Below are positions 35,195 through 42,704 of a DNA stretch of 64,000 bases, one piece after another. The DNA is taken from contig NZ_LAZS01000006.1 of assembly GCF_002007205.1 (NCBI RefSeq), forward strand, positions 186,001 to 250,000, in the 5' to 3' direction. Under the pieces are notes generated by a model, which did no database searches, was not told the origin of the DNA, and worked only from the letters and a program-made list of their open reading frames with translations. The position numbers were made by a program, and so were the translations under genes. Each line of letters opens with the position of its first letter. The stretch's first letter is position 1. This DNA is from Ensifer adhaerens (GTDB lineage: Bacteria; Pseudomonadota; Alphaproteobacteria; Rhizobiales; Rhizobiaceae).

Positions 35195-36346
35195 ATGGCA
35201 AAGCGGTGTATCTCCACGACAGGGATGATTCTGCGCCTCGCGACCTTCATCGGTCTGGCTTTCGCGGCGGCGATCGCACGCGCCGGTGAGCTGGAGCCCT
35301 GGAAGACCAAGGCGAACGCCATCATTGTCGATGCCTATGAGATGAACAGCATCGACTGGGAAACGATGCTTGCAGACAAGCGCGTTTCCGGCTTCATCGC
35401 CAAGGCCTCGGACGGCCTGCCCGAGAGCTTCTCCTGCACCGGCGACCACAACGGCGACACCTTCGCCCACTGCAAGACGATGTGGCGCAAATACGCCGTC
35501 AGCCGCGAGCTCTACCAGACACGCCGGATGCTCGCCCGCTCGCATGGGCTGCTCTGGGGCGCCTATCATCTTGCCCGTCCGGGCAATCCCGTCGACCAGG
35601 CAAACCATTTTCTCGACTATGCGGAGCCGCGCGACGACGAACTGATGGTGCTCGATATCGAGGGTATCGACCCGGAAAAATACATGTCGCTCGAGGATGC
35701 CGCCATCTTCGCTGGGCACATCAAGACCAGGACCGGGCGCTACCCGATCCTCTATACCAACCACATCACCGCCAAATACATCGCGACGCACCGCGCCAAG
35801 CACCGGCTGCTGTCGCGCCTGCCGCTCTGGTACGCCCGCTACAAGCCGGATATCCGCCAGGTCTTCCCCATGGGCAACTGGGACAGCTACGCGCTGTGGC
35901 AGTTCTCCTCCGGCATCAACTGCGGTAAGCGCCGCTGCCCATATCGCGTGCCGGGAACACTCGACGACATCGACGTGAATGTGGCCGCAAAGTCGCCGCT
36001 GGCGCTGAAGGCGACCTGGGCGCAGGGCGCATTGCTGCCAGAAAAGCCATTGCCGCTCACGCTCGTCGCTCAGGCCGAGCGGGGAACCGGCATGCACGCG
36101 GTCGCACGGGCGACGGCAATCTTCAGCGCGCCGCTGCTCGTCAGCCGGGCCGACGCCACGAGCGCCGCCGGCAGCGGCGTCGACATGCTGGTGACCGGCT
36201 CGATCGATTTCGCCCGTCAGGAGCGTGCCCTGCAGGTGGCGATTGCAGGCAAGGAGGCCGCGCAGGGCGCATGCCCGAAAGCGGCTGCCGGTACCGATGC
36301 GCCCGGAGGCGTTTCGGCCAATCCGATCGCCTGCAACGCGCCTTAA
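35195..36346 (+). CDS. glycoside hydrolase family 25 (lysozyme-type) exported protein
   Basis: A 383-residue protein with an N-terminal hydrophobic signal (ILRLATFIGLAFAAAIA). Family 25 features are visible over residues about 45-270: IIVDAYEMNSIDW (first catalytic Asp), SGFIAKASDG, WGAYHLARPGNP, LMVLDIEGID (catalytic Asp/Glu pair), RYPILYTNHI and LWQFSSGINC. GH25 muramidases cleave peptidoglycan. The last 100 residues are Ala-rich with no known domain. The ATG at 35195 is used; an ATG at 35225 would still keep the signal peptide. Such genes in Gram-negatives often come from phage or serve in cell-wall remodelling. Confidence 0.85.
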   Translation: MAKRCISTTGMILRLATFIGLAFAAAIARAGELEPWKTKANAIIVDAYEMNSIDWETMLADKRVSGFIAKASDGLPESFSCTGDHNGDTFAHCKTMWRKYAVSRELYQTRRMLARSHGLLWGAYHLARPGNPVDQANHFLDYAEPRDDELMVLDIEGIDPEKYMSLEDAAIFAGHIKTRTGRYPILYTNHITAKYIATHRAKHRLLSRLPLWYARYKPDIRQVFPMGNWDSYALWQFSSGINCGKRRCPYRVPGTLDDIDVNVAAKSPLALKATWAQGALLPEKPLPLTLVAQAERGTGMHAVARATAIFSAPLLVSRADATSAAGSGVDMLVTGSIDFARQERALQVAIAGKEAAQGACPKAAAGTDAPGGVSANPIACNAP

Positions 36347-36437
36347 AGCGCACCGCGATTGGCGCGCTTCAAGTTATTGATTTGTCGCATGTCGTAAGCG
36401 CAAACCGCAGCGCACTTTCGCGCGACTTGCATTCGCT
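36347..36437. repeat. dispersed rhizobial intergenic element (AAAGCGC...GCATGTCGT...GCGACTTGCAT)
   Basis: The gap between the convergent GH25 and gbcB genes begins with AAAGCGCACCGCGATT, then GCGCGCTTCAAGTTATTGAT, GTCGCATGTCGT and ends CGCGCGACTTGCAT. ATGTCG and CGACTTGCAT arms are complementary. I recognise the layout from a repeated intergenic element in Rhizobium/Sinorhizobium genomes. Confidence 0.55.
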
Positions 36438-36439
36438 CC

Positions 36440-37534
36440 TCACGCTTCGATCTGGACGTCACCGAGCGGCCGCGAGCAGCAGGCGAGGATGTAGCCCTCG
36501 TCAATCTCGTCGTCGAGAATGCCGCCATTGTGGTTCATCTCCACCTCGCCTGCGACCTTCATCACCCGACAGGTGCCGCAGATGCCGCCCTCGCAGGCCG
36601 CGCCGATGCGCACCCCGTTTGCGCGCGCCGCCTGCAGGATCGTCTGGCCGGGCTTGGCCTCGATTTCCTTGCCGCTCATGGTGAAGGCGATCTTGGCGGC
36701 CTGGACCTCGCCGTCGTCGCCACCGCCGGCGCGCACGGCGATCTCTTCCGCGGCGGGTGCTGCCGCCGGCTGGAAGCTCTCTTCGTGGTAGCGGCTCATG
36801 TCGAAGCCGGCCGATATCAGCATCTCGCGCACGCCACGCATGAAGGGCTCCGGACCGCAGCAGAAGACGGTGCGCTCCAGGAAATCGGGCGCGAGCAGCG
36901 GCAGCTTGGCGCCGTCGATGCGGCCGCGAAGCCCGTGCCAGCCATGGCGCGCCTCGTGCCCCTCGACGATGAAGCCAAGGTTCAGTCCGGTCATTTGCGT
37001 CGCCAGAACCTCCAACTCCGAGCGGAAGAGCAGATCCTCCGGCCGACGCGCGCAGGAGATGAAGGTGACATCGGTTTCCGGCACGCAATCGGCCATCCAG
37101 CGCGTCATCGACATCATCGGCGTAATGCCGGAGCCGGCCGAGATGAACAGGTACTTGTCGCCGGGGTGGCGCACGAAGCTGAAATCGCCGAGTGGGCCGA
37201 AGGCGCGGAGCTTCATGCCCGGCTTCAGATGATCGAACATCCAGCGGGTGCCGATGCTGTCGGCCTGCGCCTTCACCGTCACGGCGATCGAAAGCGGCCG
37301 CGATGGCGTCGATGAAAGCGTATAGGTGCGCATGACCGGCTCGTCGGCGGTCGGCAGTTCGAGGGTCACGAATTGCCCGGGCAGATAGCGGAACCAGGCC
37401 GGCTTTTCGGCCCGGAAGGTGAAGGTCATGACATCGGCGGTTTCGACGACCGCGGACGTGCATTCGAGCATCTGCTGCCGGTCGATCCAGACATGCAGCG
37501 CATCGAAGTGATGGAAGGAGGATGCCATCTGCAT
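36440..37534 (-). CDS. gbcB: glycine betaine demethylase reductase subunit GbcB-like
   Basis: A 364-residue flavoprotein reductase: FAD domain (MRTYTLSSTPSRP), NAD domain (YLFISAGSGITPMMSM, CCGPEPFM), and a C-terminal plant-type 2Fe-2S ferredoxin with CEGGICGTC and a later Cys (LACCSRP). It passes electrons from NAD(P)H to the Rieske oxygenase GbcA. The ATG at 37534 lies one nucleotide after the gbcA stop, so translation is coupled. Hmp-like and HCP-reductase relatives share this architecture; the gbcA neighbour makes GbcB the best reading. Confidence 0.88.
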   Translation of the reverse strand: MQMASSFHHFDALHVWIDRQQMLECTSAVVETADVMTFTFRAEKPAWFRYLPGQFVTLELPTADEPVMRTYTLSSTPSRPLSIAVTVKAQADSIGTRWMFDHLKPGMKLRAFGPLGDFSFVRHPGDKYLFISAGSGITPMMSMTRWMADCVPETDVTFISCARRPEDLLFRSELEVLATQMTGLNLGFIVEGHEARHGWHGLRGRIDGAKLPLLAPDFLERTVFCCGPEPFMRGVREMLISAGFDMSRYHEESFQPAAAPAAEEIAVRAGGGDDGEVQAAKIAFTMSGKEIEAKPGQTILQAARANGVRIGAACEGGICGTCRVMKVAGEVEMNHNGGILDDEIDEGYILACCSRPLGDVQIEA

Positions 37535-37535
37535 G

Positions 37536-38780
37536 TCAGGCGACCCTTGAAAGCGGAGCCGCATCGCCCTGCAGGCGCTGCTCCATGAACTTGCAGTACC
37601 ATTCGACGAACTGCATCACGCCACCCTCGTGCTCGGGCGAATAGGGTCCGGGCTGATAGGCAGGCGAGCGGATGCCGAAGGCATTCTCCTCGACGATCTG
37701 GCGATCCTGGTCGTTGGTCTCGGTCCAGACATGCGTCAGTTCTTCAAGATTGTAGTCGACCCCCTCGACCGCATCCTTGTTGACCAGCCACTTCGTCGTT
37801 ACCTGCGTCAGCTCGGGGCCGAGCGGCAGCACACGGAAGGTGATTGCGTGGTCGGCGAGCACGTGGTTCCAGGTGGTGGGATAATGGAACATCAAGAGCG
37901 TGCCGATCTGCTTTTGATGCACGTCGGCCGACAGCGCCTGCCTGACGGCGCGCGCGCCCGACATGGTGTAGCTCTCGGCATTGTCGACGAGCGGCATGCG
38001 CGCGGCGCGGAACTGGCCGGTCGGTGACATCCGGAATTCGCTCGGCAGGCCCTCCGCCTCGCACTTCGCCCAATGCTCGGCGATGACGGGATCGTCCTTG
38101 GCGCCCTGTACGCCGGTCGCGGTCGGAGCTTCCGGATAGGTGCGGCAGAGTTCCGGATGATTGGCGGCGCAATGGTAGCACTCGCGGTTGTTTTCCCAGA
38201 CGAGCTTCCAGTTGCCCTTTTCGACGATCGTGCTTTCGAAGGCGACCTTGGTTTCGCCGAGGCGATGCGGCGCCAGATAGGGCGTGACCAGCTCACGAAA
38301 CGCCGCGAAGTCCGCGGGCTTGTCCGACAGATTGATGAAGATATAGCCGCCGACCGTCTCGCAATGGATCGGCTTCAGGCTATGGGCCGCCTTGTCGAAA
38401 TCCTCGCCCATCTGGCGGGCAAAGAGCAGCGAGCCGTCGAGCTCGTAGGTCCACTGGTGATAGGGACAGACGAGTTTCGCCGACGAGCCCTTTGCTTGCG
38501 TGCAGACGCGGGAGCCGCGGTGGCGGCAGGAATTGTGCAAGGCGCGGATCGTGCCCTGGCGATCACGGGTAATGACGACGGGATAGTCGCCGACCTGGGC
38601 GGTGAAGTAATTGCCGGCCCGCGGGATCTCGCAGTCATGGCCGATGAACAGCCAGTCCTTGTACCAGATGTTTTCCAGATCCTGCCGATAGAAGTCGGGG
38701 TCGATGTAGAAGGCCCGATCGAGACTGTAACCGTCGCGGCGGCCCTTCAGCCTGCGAAGCATATCGTTTCTGGTGTCCAT
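37536..38780 (-). CDS. gbcA: glycine betaine monooxygenase oxygenase subunit GbcA-like (Rieske)
   Basis: A 414-residue Rieske non-heme iron oxygenase. The Rieske cluster is held by CRHRG and CPYHQW. The catalytic domain has NWKLVWENNRECYHCAANH with the iron ligands, and a Glu where most Rieske oxygenases have a bridging Asp, as in GbcA, stachydrine demethylase and carnitine oxygenase relatives. Expected reaction: oxidative N-demethylation of glycine betaine to dimethylglycine plus formaldehyde; a related quaternary amine is possible. GAGGACAG precedes the ATG. A cobalamin riboswitch lies about 115 nt upstream on the same strand. Confidence 0.88.
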   Translation of the reverse strand: MDTRNDMLRRLKGRRDGYSLDRAFYIDPDFYRQDLENIWYKDWLFIGHDCEIPRAGNYFTAQVGDYPVVITRDRQGTIRALHNSCRHRGSRVCTQAKGSSAKLVCPYHQWTYELDGSLLFARQMGEDFDKAAHSLKPIHCETVGGYIFINLSDKPADFAAFRELVTPYLAPHRLGETKVAFESTIVEKGNWKLVWENNRECYHCAANHPELCRTYPEAPTATGVQGAKDDPVIAEHWAKCEAEGLPSEFRMSPTGQFRAARMPLVDNAESYTMSGARAVRQALSADVHQKQIGTLLMFHYPTTWNHVLADHAITFRVLPLGPELTQVTTKWLVNKDAVEGVDYNLEELTHVWTETNDQDRQIVEENAFGIRSPAYQPGPYSPEHEGGVMQFVEWYCKFMEQRLQGDAAPLSRVA

Positions 38781-38894
38781 GTCCTGTCCTCATGCGCCAT
38801 GTTTCGGAGAGGCAGGACAGGAACCCGCACGGGCGCACGCCCATACGTTGTCGGCTCCGATCCGGCTGCCCGCCGCAACCCGTTACGGTTATGT

Positions 38895-39066
38895 CCGTCA
38901 AGGCTGGTTTCCGGGCTCAGGAGCCGTCCTTTCGGACCAGCCCGGCGCCTTCCCGGACGAACCGTCCAGTGGCCTTGCCGAGGCTTTCGCTCCACCACCG
39001 TTGCGGGGGCAGCGCCGGGATTTGACCGGCTTCCCAATTCTCCGCCTCCTCTTCGAAGACGGCACC
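38895..39066 (-). ncRNA. cobalamin (B12) riboswitch upstream of gbcA
   Basis: Read on the minus strand, all main conserved parts occur in order: GGGAAGCCGGTC near 39034-39023, TGCCCCCGCAACGGT near 39009-38995, GCCACTGG near 38974-38967, GGGAAGG near 38956-38950, and the B12 box GAGCCCGGAAACCAGCCTTG near 38919-38900. CCGTC near the 5' end pairs with GACGG after the B12 box, closing P1. The gbcA start is about 115 nt further on, and no other start codon intervenes with a credible ribosome binding site. Riboswitches of this class usually turn expression off when adenosylcobalamin is plentiful. Confidence 0.9.
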
Positions 39067-39401
39067 TTGAGTAAGGATATGTAAGCTTGGAACCCCGCTC
39101 GGGAGCTGCCGAATAGCGACATCCAATTCCAGAATGACGACACGGATAATTCGGATGATAACGATCCGTCTTTGCAATTTTATGCATTACAAACAAATGG
39201 ATAGTTTAAATATTGGGCATTTGCCGTCTTTTGCGCCCCGTCTGTCGCCGGCGCGTGAAGACTTCGCCCGTTTGCGACATCCGCTTCGACCGCCGGCCTG
39301 GGGTCCCGCATCGGATCGAAATCTTTCGTTAACCATGAGGCGTTAGCCTTGCGCGGCGGACGACAGGTCCGGCAAGGCAGGCAGATGGCGCGCTGACGAT
39401 C
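39067..39401. other. intergenic region between the riboswitch and the next gene
   Basis: 335 bp holding the promoter for the riboswitch-gbcAB transcript (minus strand) and that of the plus-strand hypothetical gene. The part 39110-39230 is clearly AT-richer than its surroundings (GCAATTTTATGCATTACAAA, GTTTAAATATTGGG). I see no gene. Confidence 0.5.
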
Positions 39402-40001
39402 ATGGCAAAGCTCAGATATTACGACGCGGCGGCCGAGAAGCCGCCGGCGATGCCGCCGAAGGCGGCAGTTCATACCGAATTCCTGCGCACCGGCCGGATC
39501 AATCGCCGGCAATGGGTGCCGAGCGAGCGCCGCTATCTCAGCTATGAAGAAGTGGCGGAACGGACGGCCAAGAAGCTTACCACCGCCGGCGATACCACGC
39601 ACAAGAGGATCAACGGCTTTCACGCGTCGATCCAGTTTCCGAAGATGATCTTCCACCGCACACTCGTCGGCAGGCCGCATCTTGGCTACTGTCACGTGAC
39701 GGCGGCGCGCACGCCGGTGGCACCATCCAGGGACATTACCTGGTCGTTCTACTTCGCCAATTTCTTTTGCGACCTCGGCGACGAGACGCATTTCTTCGAG
39801 CGCATCCAGACCGGCTACTCCCGCATGTATTTCGCCGTGGCCATCGAGCCGAACAGCGACGACGGACAAATGGTCATCAACCGCAATGTGAGCGACAACG
39901 GGCTGCTCTTTCGCACCGAAGATCCCAAGGTCGCGTTGAAGAACGTCCTGATGCTCGGCGCCAAGGACAACGCCTTGCGTCGCATCATCCGCAGCCTCTG
40001 A
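39402..40001 (+). CDS. hypothetical protein, rhizobial DUF6656-like
   Basis: A 199-residue protein without signal peptide or membrane segments, with many aromatic and basic residues (GFHASIQFPKMIFHR, GYCHVTAAR, WSFYFANFFCDLGDETHFF). I think it belongs to DUF6656, a family restricted to Rhizobiales, but this is from memory. No catalytic motif is evident. Single gene ahead of the Sua5-type gene by 77 bp; co-transcription is possible. Confidence 0.7.
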   Translation: MAKLRYYDAAAEKPPAMPPKAAVHTEFLRTGRINRRQWVPSERRYLSYEEVAERTAKKLTTAGDTTHKRINGFHASIQFPKMIFHRTLVGRPHLGYCHVTAARTPVAPSRDITWSFYFANFFCDLGDETHFFERIQTGYSRMYFAVAIEPNSDDGQMVINRNVSDNGLLFRTEDPKVALKNVLMLGAKDNALRRIIRSL

Positions 40002-40078
40002 GCCGTATCCGGTTCCACAAAGAAAATCGTTCTGTTTTGCCGGCGCGTCCGTTAAGGAAGCGTCGGAAAGGAAACGGC

Positions 40079-41053
40079 ATGGCTGAGATCATTGACACGG
40101 ACAAGGAACCGGACCGCGCGATCGAACGCGCCTGCGCCGTTCTCGCCGAAGGCGAGCCGGTCGCCATTCCGACCGAAACCGTCTATGGCCTTGCTGCCGA
40201 CGCCACCAATCCCGATGCGATCAGCCGCATCTACGAGATGAAGGGGCGGCCGCGCTTCAATCCGCTGATCTCGCATGTCTCGGACACGGCGATGGCCGAA
40301 GCGCATGTGACCTTCGACCCTCTGTCCCGACGCCTGGCCGAAGCTTTCTGGCCCGGACCGCTGACGCTGATCCTGCCGCAGCGGCGCGACAGCACCGTGC
40401 ATGCGCTGGCGTCTGCCGGCCTCGACACGCTTGGCATCCGCATGCCCGACGGCTTCTCGCGCCGGGTGATCGCCCGCTTCGGCCGGCCGCTCGCCGCACC
40501 CAGCGCCAACACCTCGGGCAAGATCAGCCCCACCAGTGCGGCCCATGTGGAGGCCGATCTCGGGGACAAGCTGAAACTGATCCTCGATGCCGGCCCGGCG
40601 CAAATCGGCCTGGAGTCGACGATCATCAAGGTCGATGGCGACGAGATCCGTCTGCTTCGGCCGGGTGGCCTCGATGCCGCCGCGATCGAACGCCTGCTTG
40701 ATCGTCCGGTGATCCGGCTGGAGAGCGCGGGGGCGACGATCGAGGCTCCGGGAATGCTCGCCTCGCACTATGCGCCCGGCGCCGCCGTCCGGCTCGATGC
40801 CGCCGAGGTGCACGCGGGCGAAGCCTTGATCCGTTTCGGCGGCGGCCGGATCCTCGGCGAGGAACAGGCGGCCATCGTTCTAGACCTTTCCCCGGCCGGA
40901 AATCTGCGCGAAGCAGCCGCCAATCTCTTCGACTACATGAAGCGGGCGGACGCCAGCGGCGCTCAGACGATCGCCTTCGGCCCGATCCCTTCGGAAGGAT
41001 TGGGAGAAGCCATCATCGACCGGCTGCAGCGGGCAGCGGCACCGCGAGCATGA
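40079..41053 (+). CDS. L-threonylcarbamoyladenylate synthase (Sua5/TsaC type)
   Basis: A 324-residue enzyme that makes threonylcarbamoyl-AMP from Thr, bicarbonate and ATP for the universal t6A37 tRNA modification. The YrdC/TsaC domain (about 15-205) shows IPTETVYGLAADATN, KGRPRFNPLISHV, RRLAEAFWPGPLTLIL and APSANTSGKISPTSA. The additional C-terminal domain (about 225-324, SHYAPGAAVRLD) marks the longer Sua5/YwlC form. GGAAAC precedes the ATG at 40079. Confidence 0.93.
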   Translation: MAEIIDTDKEPDRAIERACAVLAEGEPVAIPTETVYGLAADATNPDAISRIYEMKGRPRFNPLISHVSDTAMAEAHVTFDPLSRRLAEAFWPGPLTLILPQRRDSTVHALASAGLDTLGIRMPDGFSRRVIARFGRPLAAPSANTSGKISPTSAAHVEADLGDKLKLILDAGPAQIGLESTIIKVDGDEIRLLRPGGLDAAAIERLLDRPVIRLESAGATIEAPGMLASHYAPGAAVRLDAAEVHAGEALIRFGGGRILGEEQAAIVLDLSPAGNLREAAANLFDYMKRADASGAQTIAFGPIPSEGLGEAIIDRLQRAAAPRA

Positions 41054-41198
41054 GATGGCGGTGCGGCATCTTCTCCGCACTCTCCCTTCACCGAACGGCA
41101 GCAATTGCGATTATGATCGCAGCCGACACGAACCGAGGATCGCGTCCTCCGATCGACCGATCCGATAGCGCGCGCGAGCGCATTGCGAAGTGGGGCCC

Positions 41199-42632
41199 AT
41201 GACCATCCTTCCCTCTCCCGAACTCATCGCTTCCTTCATCGAGATCGTCGGCAGCGCCAATGTGCTGACGGCCGAAGCGGACAAGGCGCGCTACCTCGTC
41301 GAATCCCGCGGGCTTTACCGTGGCACGACGCCGATGGTGCTGCGCCCCGGCTCGGTCGACGAGGTCTCGCGCATCATGAAGCTCGCAAGCGCCACCCGCA
41401 CGGCGATCGTGCCGCAGGGCGGCAACACCGGCCACGTCGCCGGGCAGATCCCGCGGGAGGGTAAGGCTGATATCGTGCTTTCACTGGAACGACTCACCCG
41501 CATTCGCGACGTCGATCCGGTCGGCAACGTGATCGTGGCCGACGCCGGCTGCATTCTCGCCGACATCCAGAAGGCGGCGGACGATCACAACAGGCTGTTC
41601 CCGCTGTCGCTCGGATCGGAAGGCTCGGCCCGCATCGGCGGAAATCTCTCCACCAATGCCGGGGGCACGGCCGTGCTTGCCTATGGCAACATGCGCCAGC
41701 TCTGCCTCGGGCTTGAAGTGGTGCTGCCGACCGGCGAGATCTGGGACGGCCTGCGCCGGCTGAAGAAGGACAATACCGGCTACGATCTGCGCGATCTCTT
41801 CATCGGCGCGGAAGGCACGCTCGGCGTCATCACCGGCGCCGTGCTCAAGCTGTTTCCGAAGCCGCTCGGGCATCAGGTCGCTTTCGCCGGCGTCGGCAGC
41901 GTCGAGCATGCGCTCGCCCTGTTCGAAAAGGCGTCCAGCCTCTGCGGCCCGGCACTGACCGGCTTCGAACTGATGCCGCGGCTCGGCGTCGAGTTCACCA
42001 CCAGACACATTCCCGGTGTTCGCGACCCGATGGAAACGGTTCATCCCTGGTACGCGCTGATCGATATCTCGACCTCGGATTCGGCCGAAAGCGCCGAGCG
42101 CATGGTCAACGATCTCCTGGAACAGGGTTTTGCCGCCGGTCTCGTCGAAAATGCCGTGATCGCCGCCAACGAGACGCAGGCCAAGGGGCTGTGGCACATG
42201 CGCGAGAGCATGTCGCCAGCGCAAAAACCCGAGGGCGGCTCCATCAAGCACGATGTCTCCGTGCCCGTTTCCAGCATTCCGGCCTTCATGAAGGAGGCGG
42301 ATGCCGCCGTCATGAAGGCGATCCCTGGCGCGCGCATCTGCTCGTTCGGCCACATGGGCGACGGCAACATTCACTACAACATCTCGCAGCCGGTTGGCGC
42401 CGACAAACAGGCGTTCCTTGACCGCTGGCGCGAAATCAACGCGATCGTCCACGGCATCGTCCTGCGCTACAACGGCTCGATCTCAGCCGAACACGGCATC
42501 GGCCAGCTGAAGCGCGACGAGCTCGCCGAGGTGCGGTCGCCCATCGAGATCGAGCTGATGCAACGGATCAAACACGCGTTCGATCCCGCAGGCATCATGA
42601 ATCCGGACAAGGTTCTGCGCACGGAAGAGTGA
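41199..42632 (+). CDS. FAD-binding oxidoreductase (D-2-hydroxyacid dehydrogenase type)
   Basis: A 477-residue VAO/PCMH flavoenzyme: FAD_binding_4 domain (about 40-180, IVPQGGNTGHVAGQ, SLGSEGSARIGGNLSTNAGG, LFIGAEGTLGVITGAVLKL) and the FAD-linked oxidase C-terminal domain with CSFGHMGDGNIHYNISQP and the closing SISAEHGIGQLKRDEL and DPAGIMNPDKVL. This is the D-lactate/D-2-hydroxyglutarate dehydrogenase group. The substrate is not deducible. The ATG at 41199 is preferred over a GTG nine bases upstream. Confidence 0.92.
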   Translation: MTILPSPELIASFIEIVGSANVLTAEADKARYLVESRGLYRGTTPMVLRPGSVDEVSRIMKLASATRTAIVPQGGNTGHVAGQIPREGKADIVLSLERLTRIRDVDPVGNVIVADAGCILADIQKAADDHNRLFPLSLGSEGSARIGGNLSTNAGGTAVLAYGNMRQLCLGLEVVLPTGEIWDGLRRLKKDNTGYDLRDLFIGAEGTLGVITGAVLKLFPKPLGHQVAFAGVGSVEHALALFEKASSLCGPALTGFELMPRLGVEFTTRHIPGVRDPMETVHPWYALIDISTSDSAESAERMVNDLLEQGFAAGLVENAVIAANETQAKGLWHMRESMSPAQKPEGGSIKHDVSVPVSSIPAFMKEADAAVMKAIPGARICSFGHMGDGNIHYNISQPVGADKQAFLDRWREINAIVHGIVLRYNGSISAEHGIGQLKRDELAEVRSPIEIELMQRIKHAFDPAGIMNPDKVLRTEE

Positions 42633-42704
42633 TGGCGGTCGGCCTTGTGCGATCAGCTACGGTCTCGCCGGGCGCGATCGAGTTCAACCATTGGGTAGCC
42701 TGGG

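Noticed and set aside
38781-39196. Open frames on both strands in the gbcA leader that could suggest a small regulator gene
   Set aside because: They overlap the cobalamin riboswitch, have no ribosome binding site and show no protein-like composition; the RNA explains the region.
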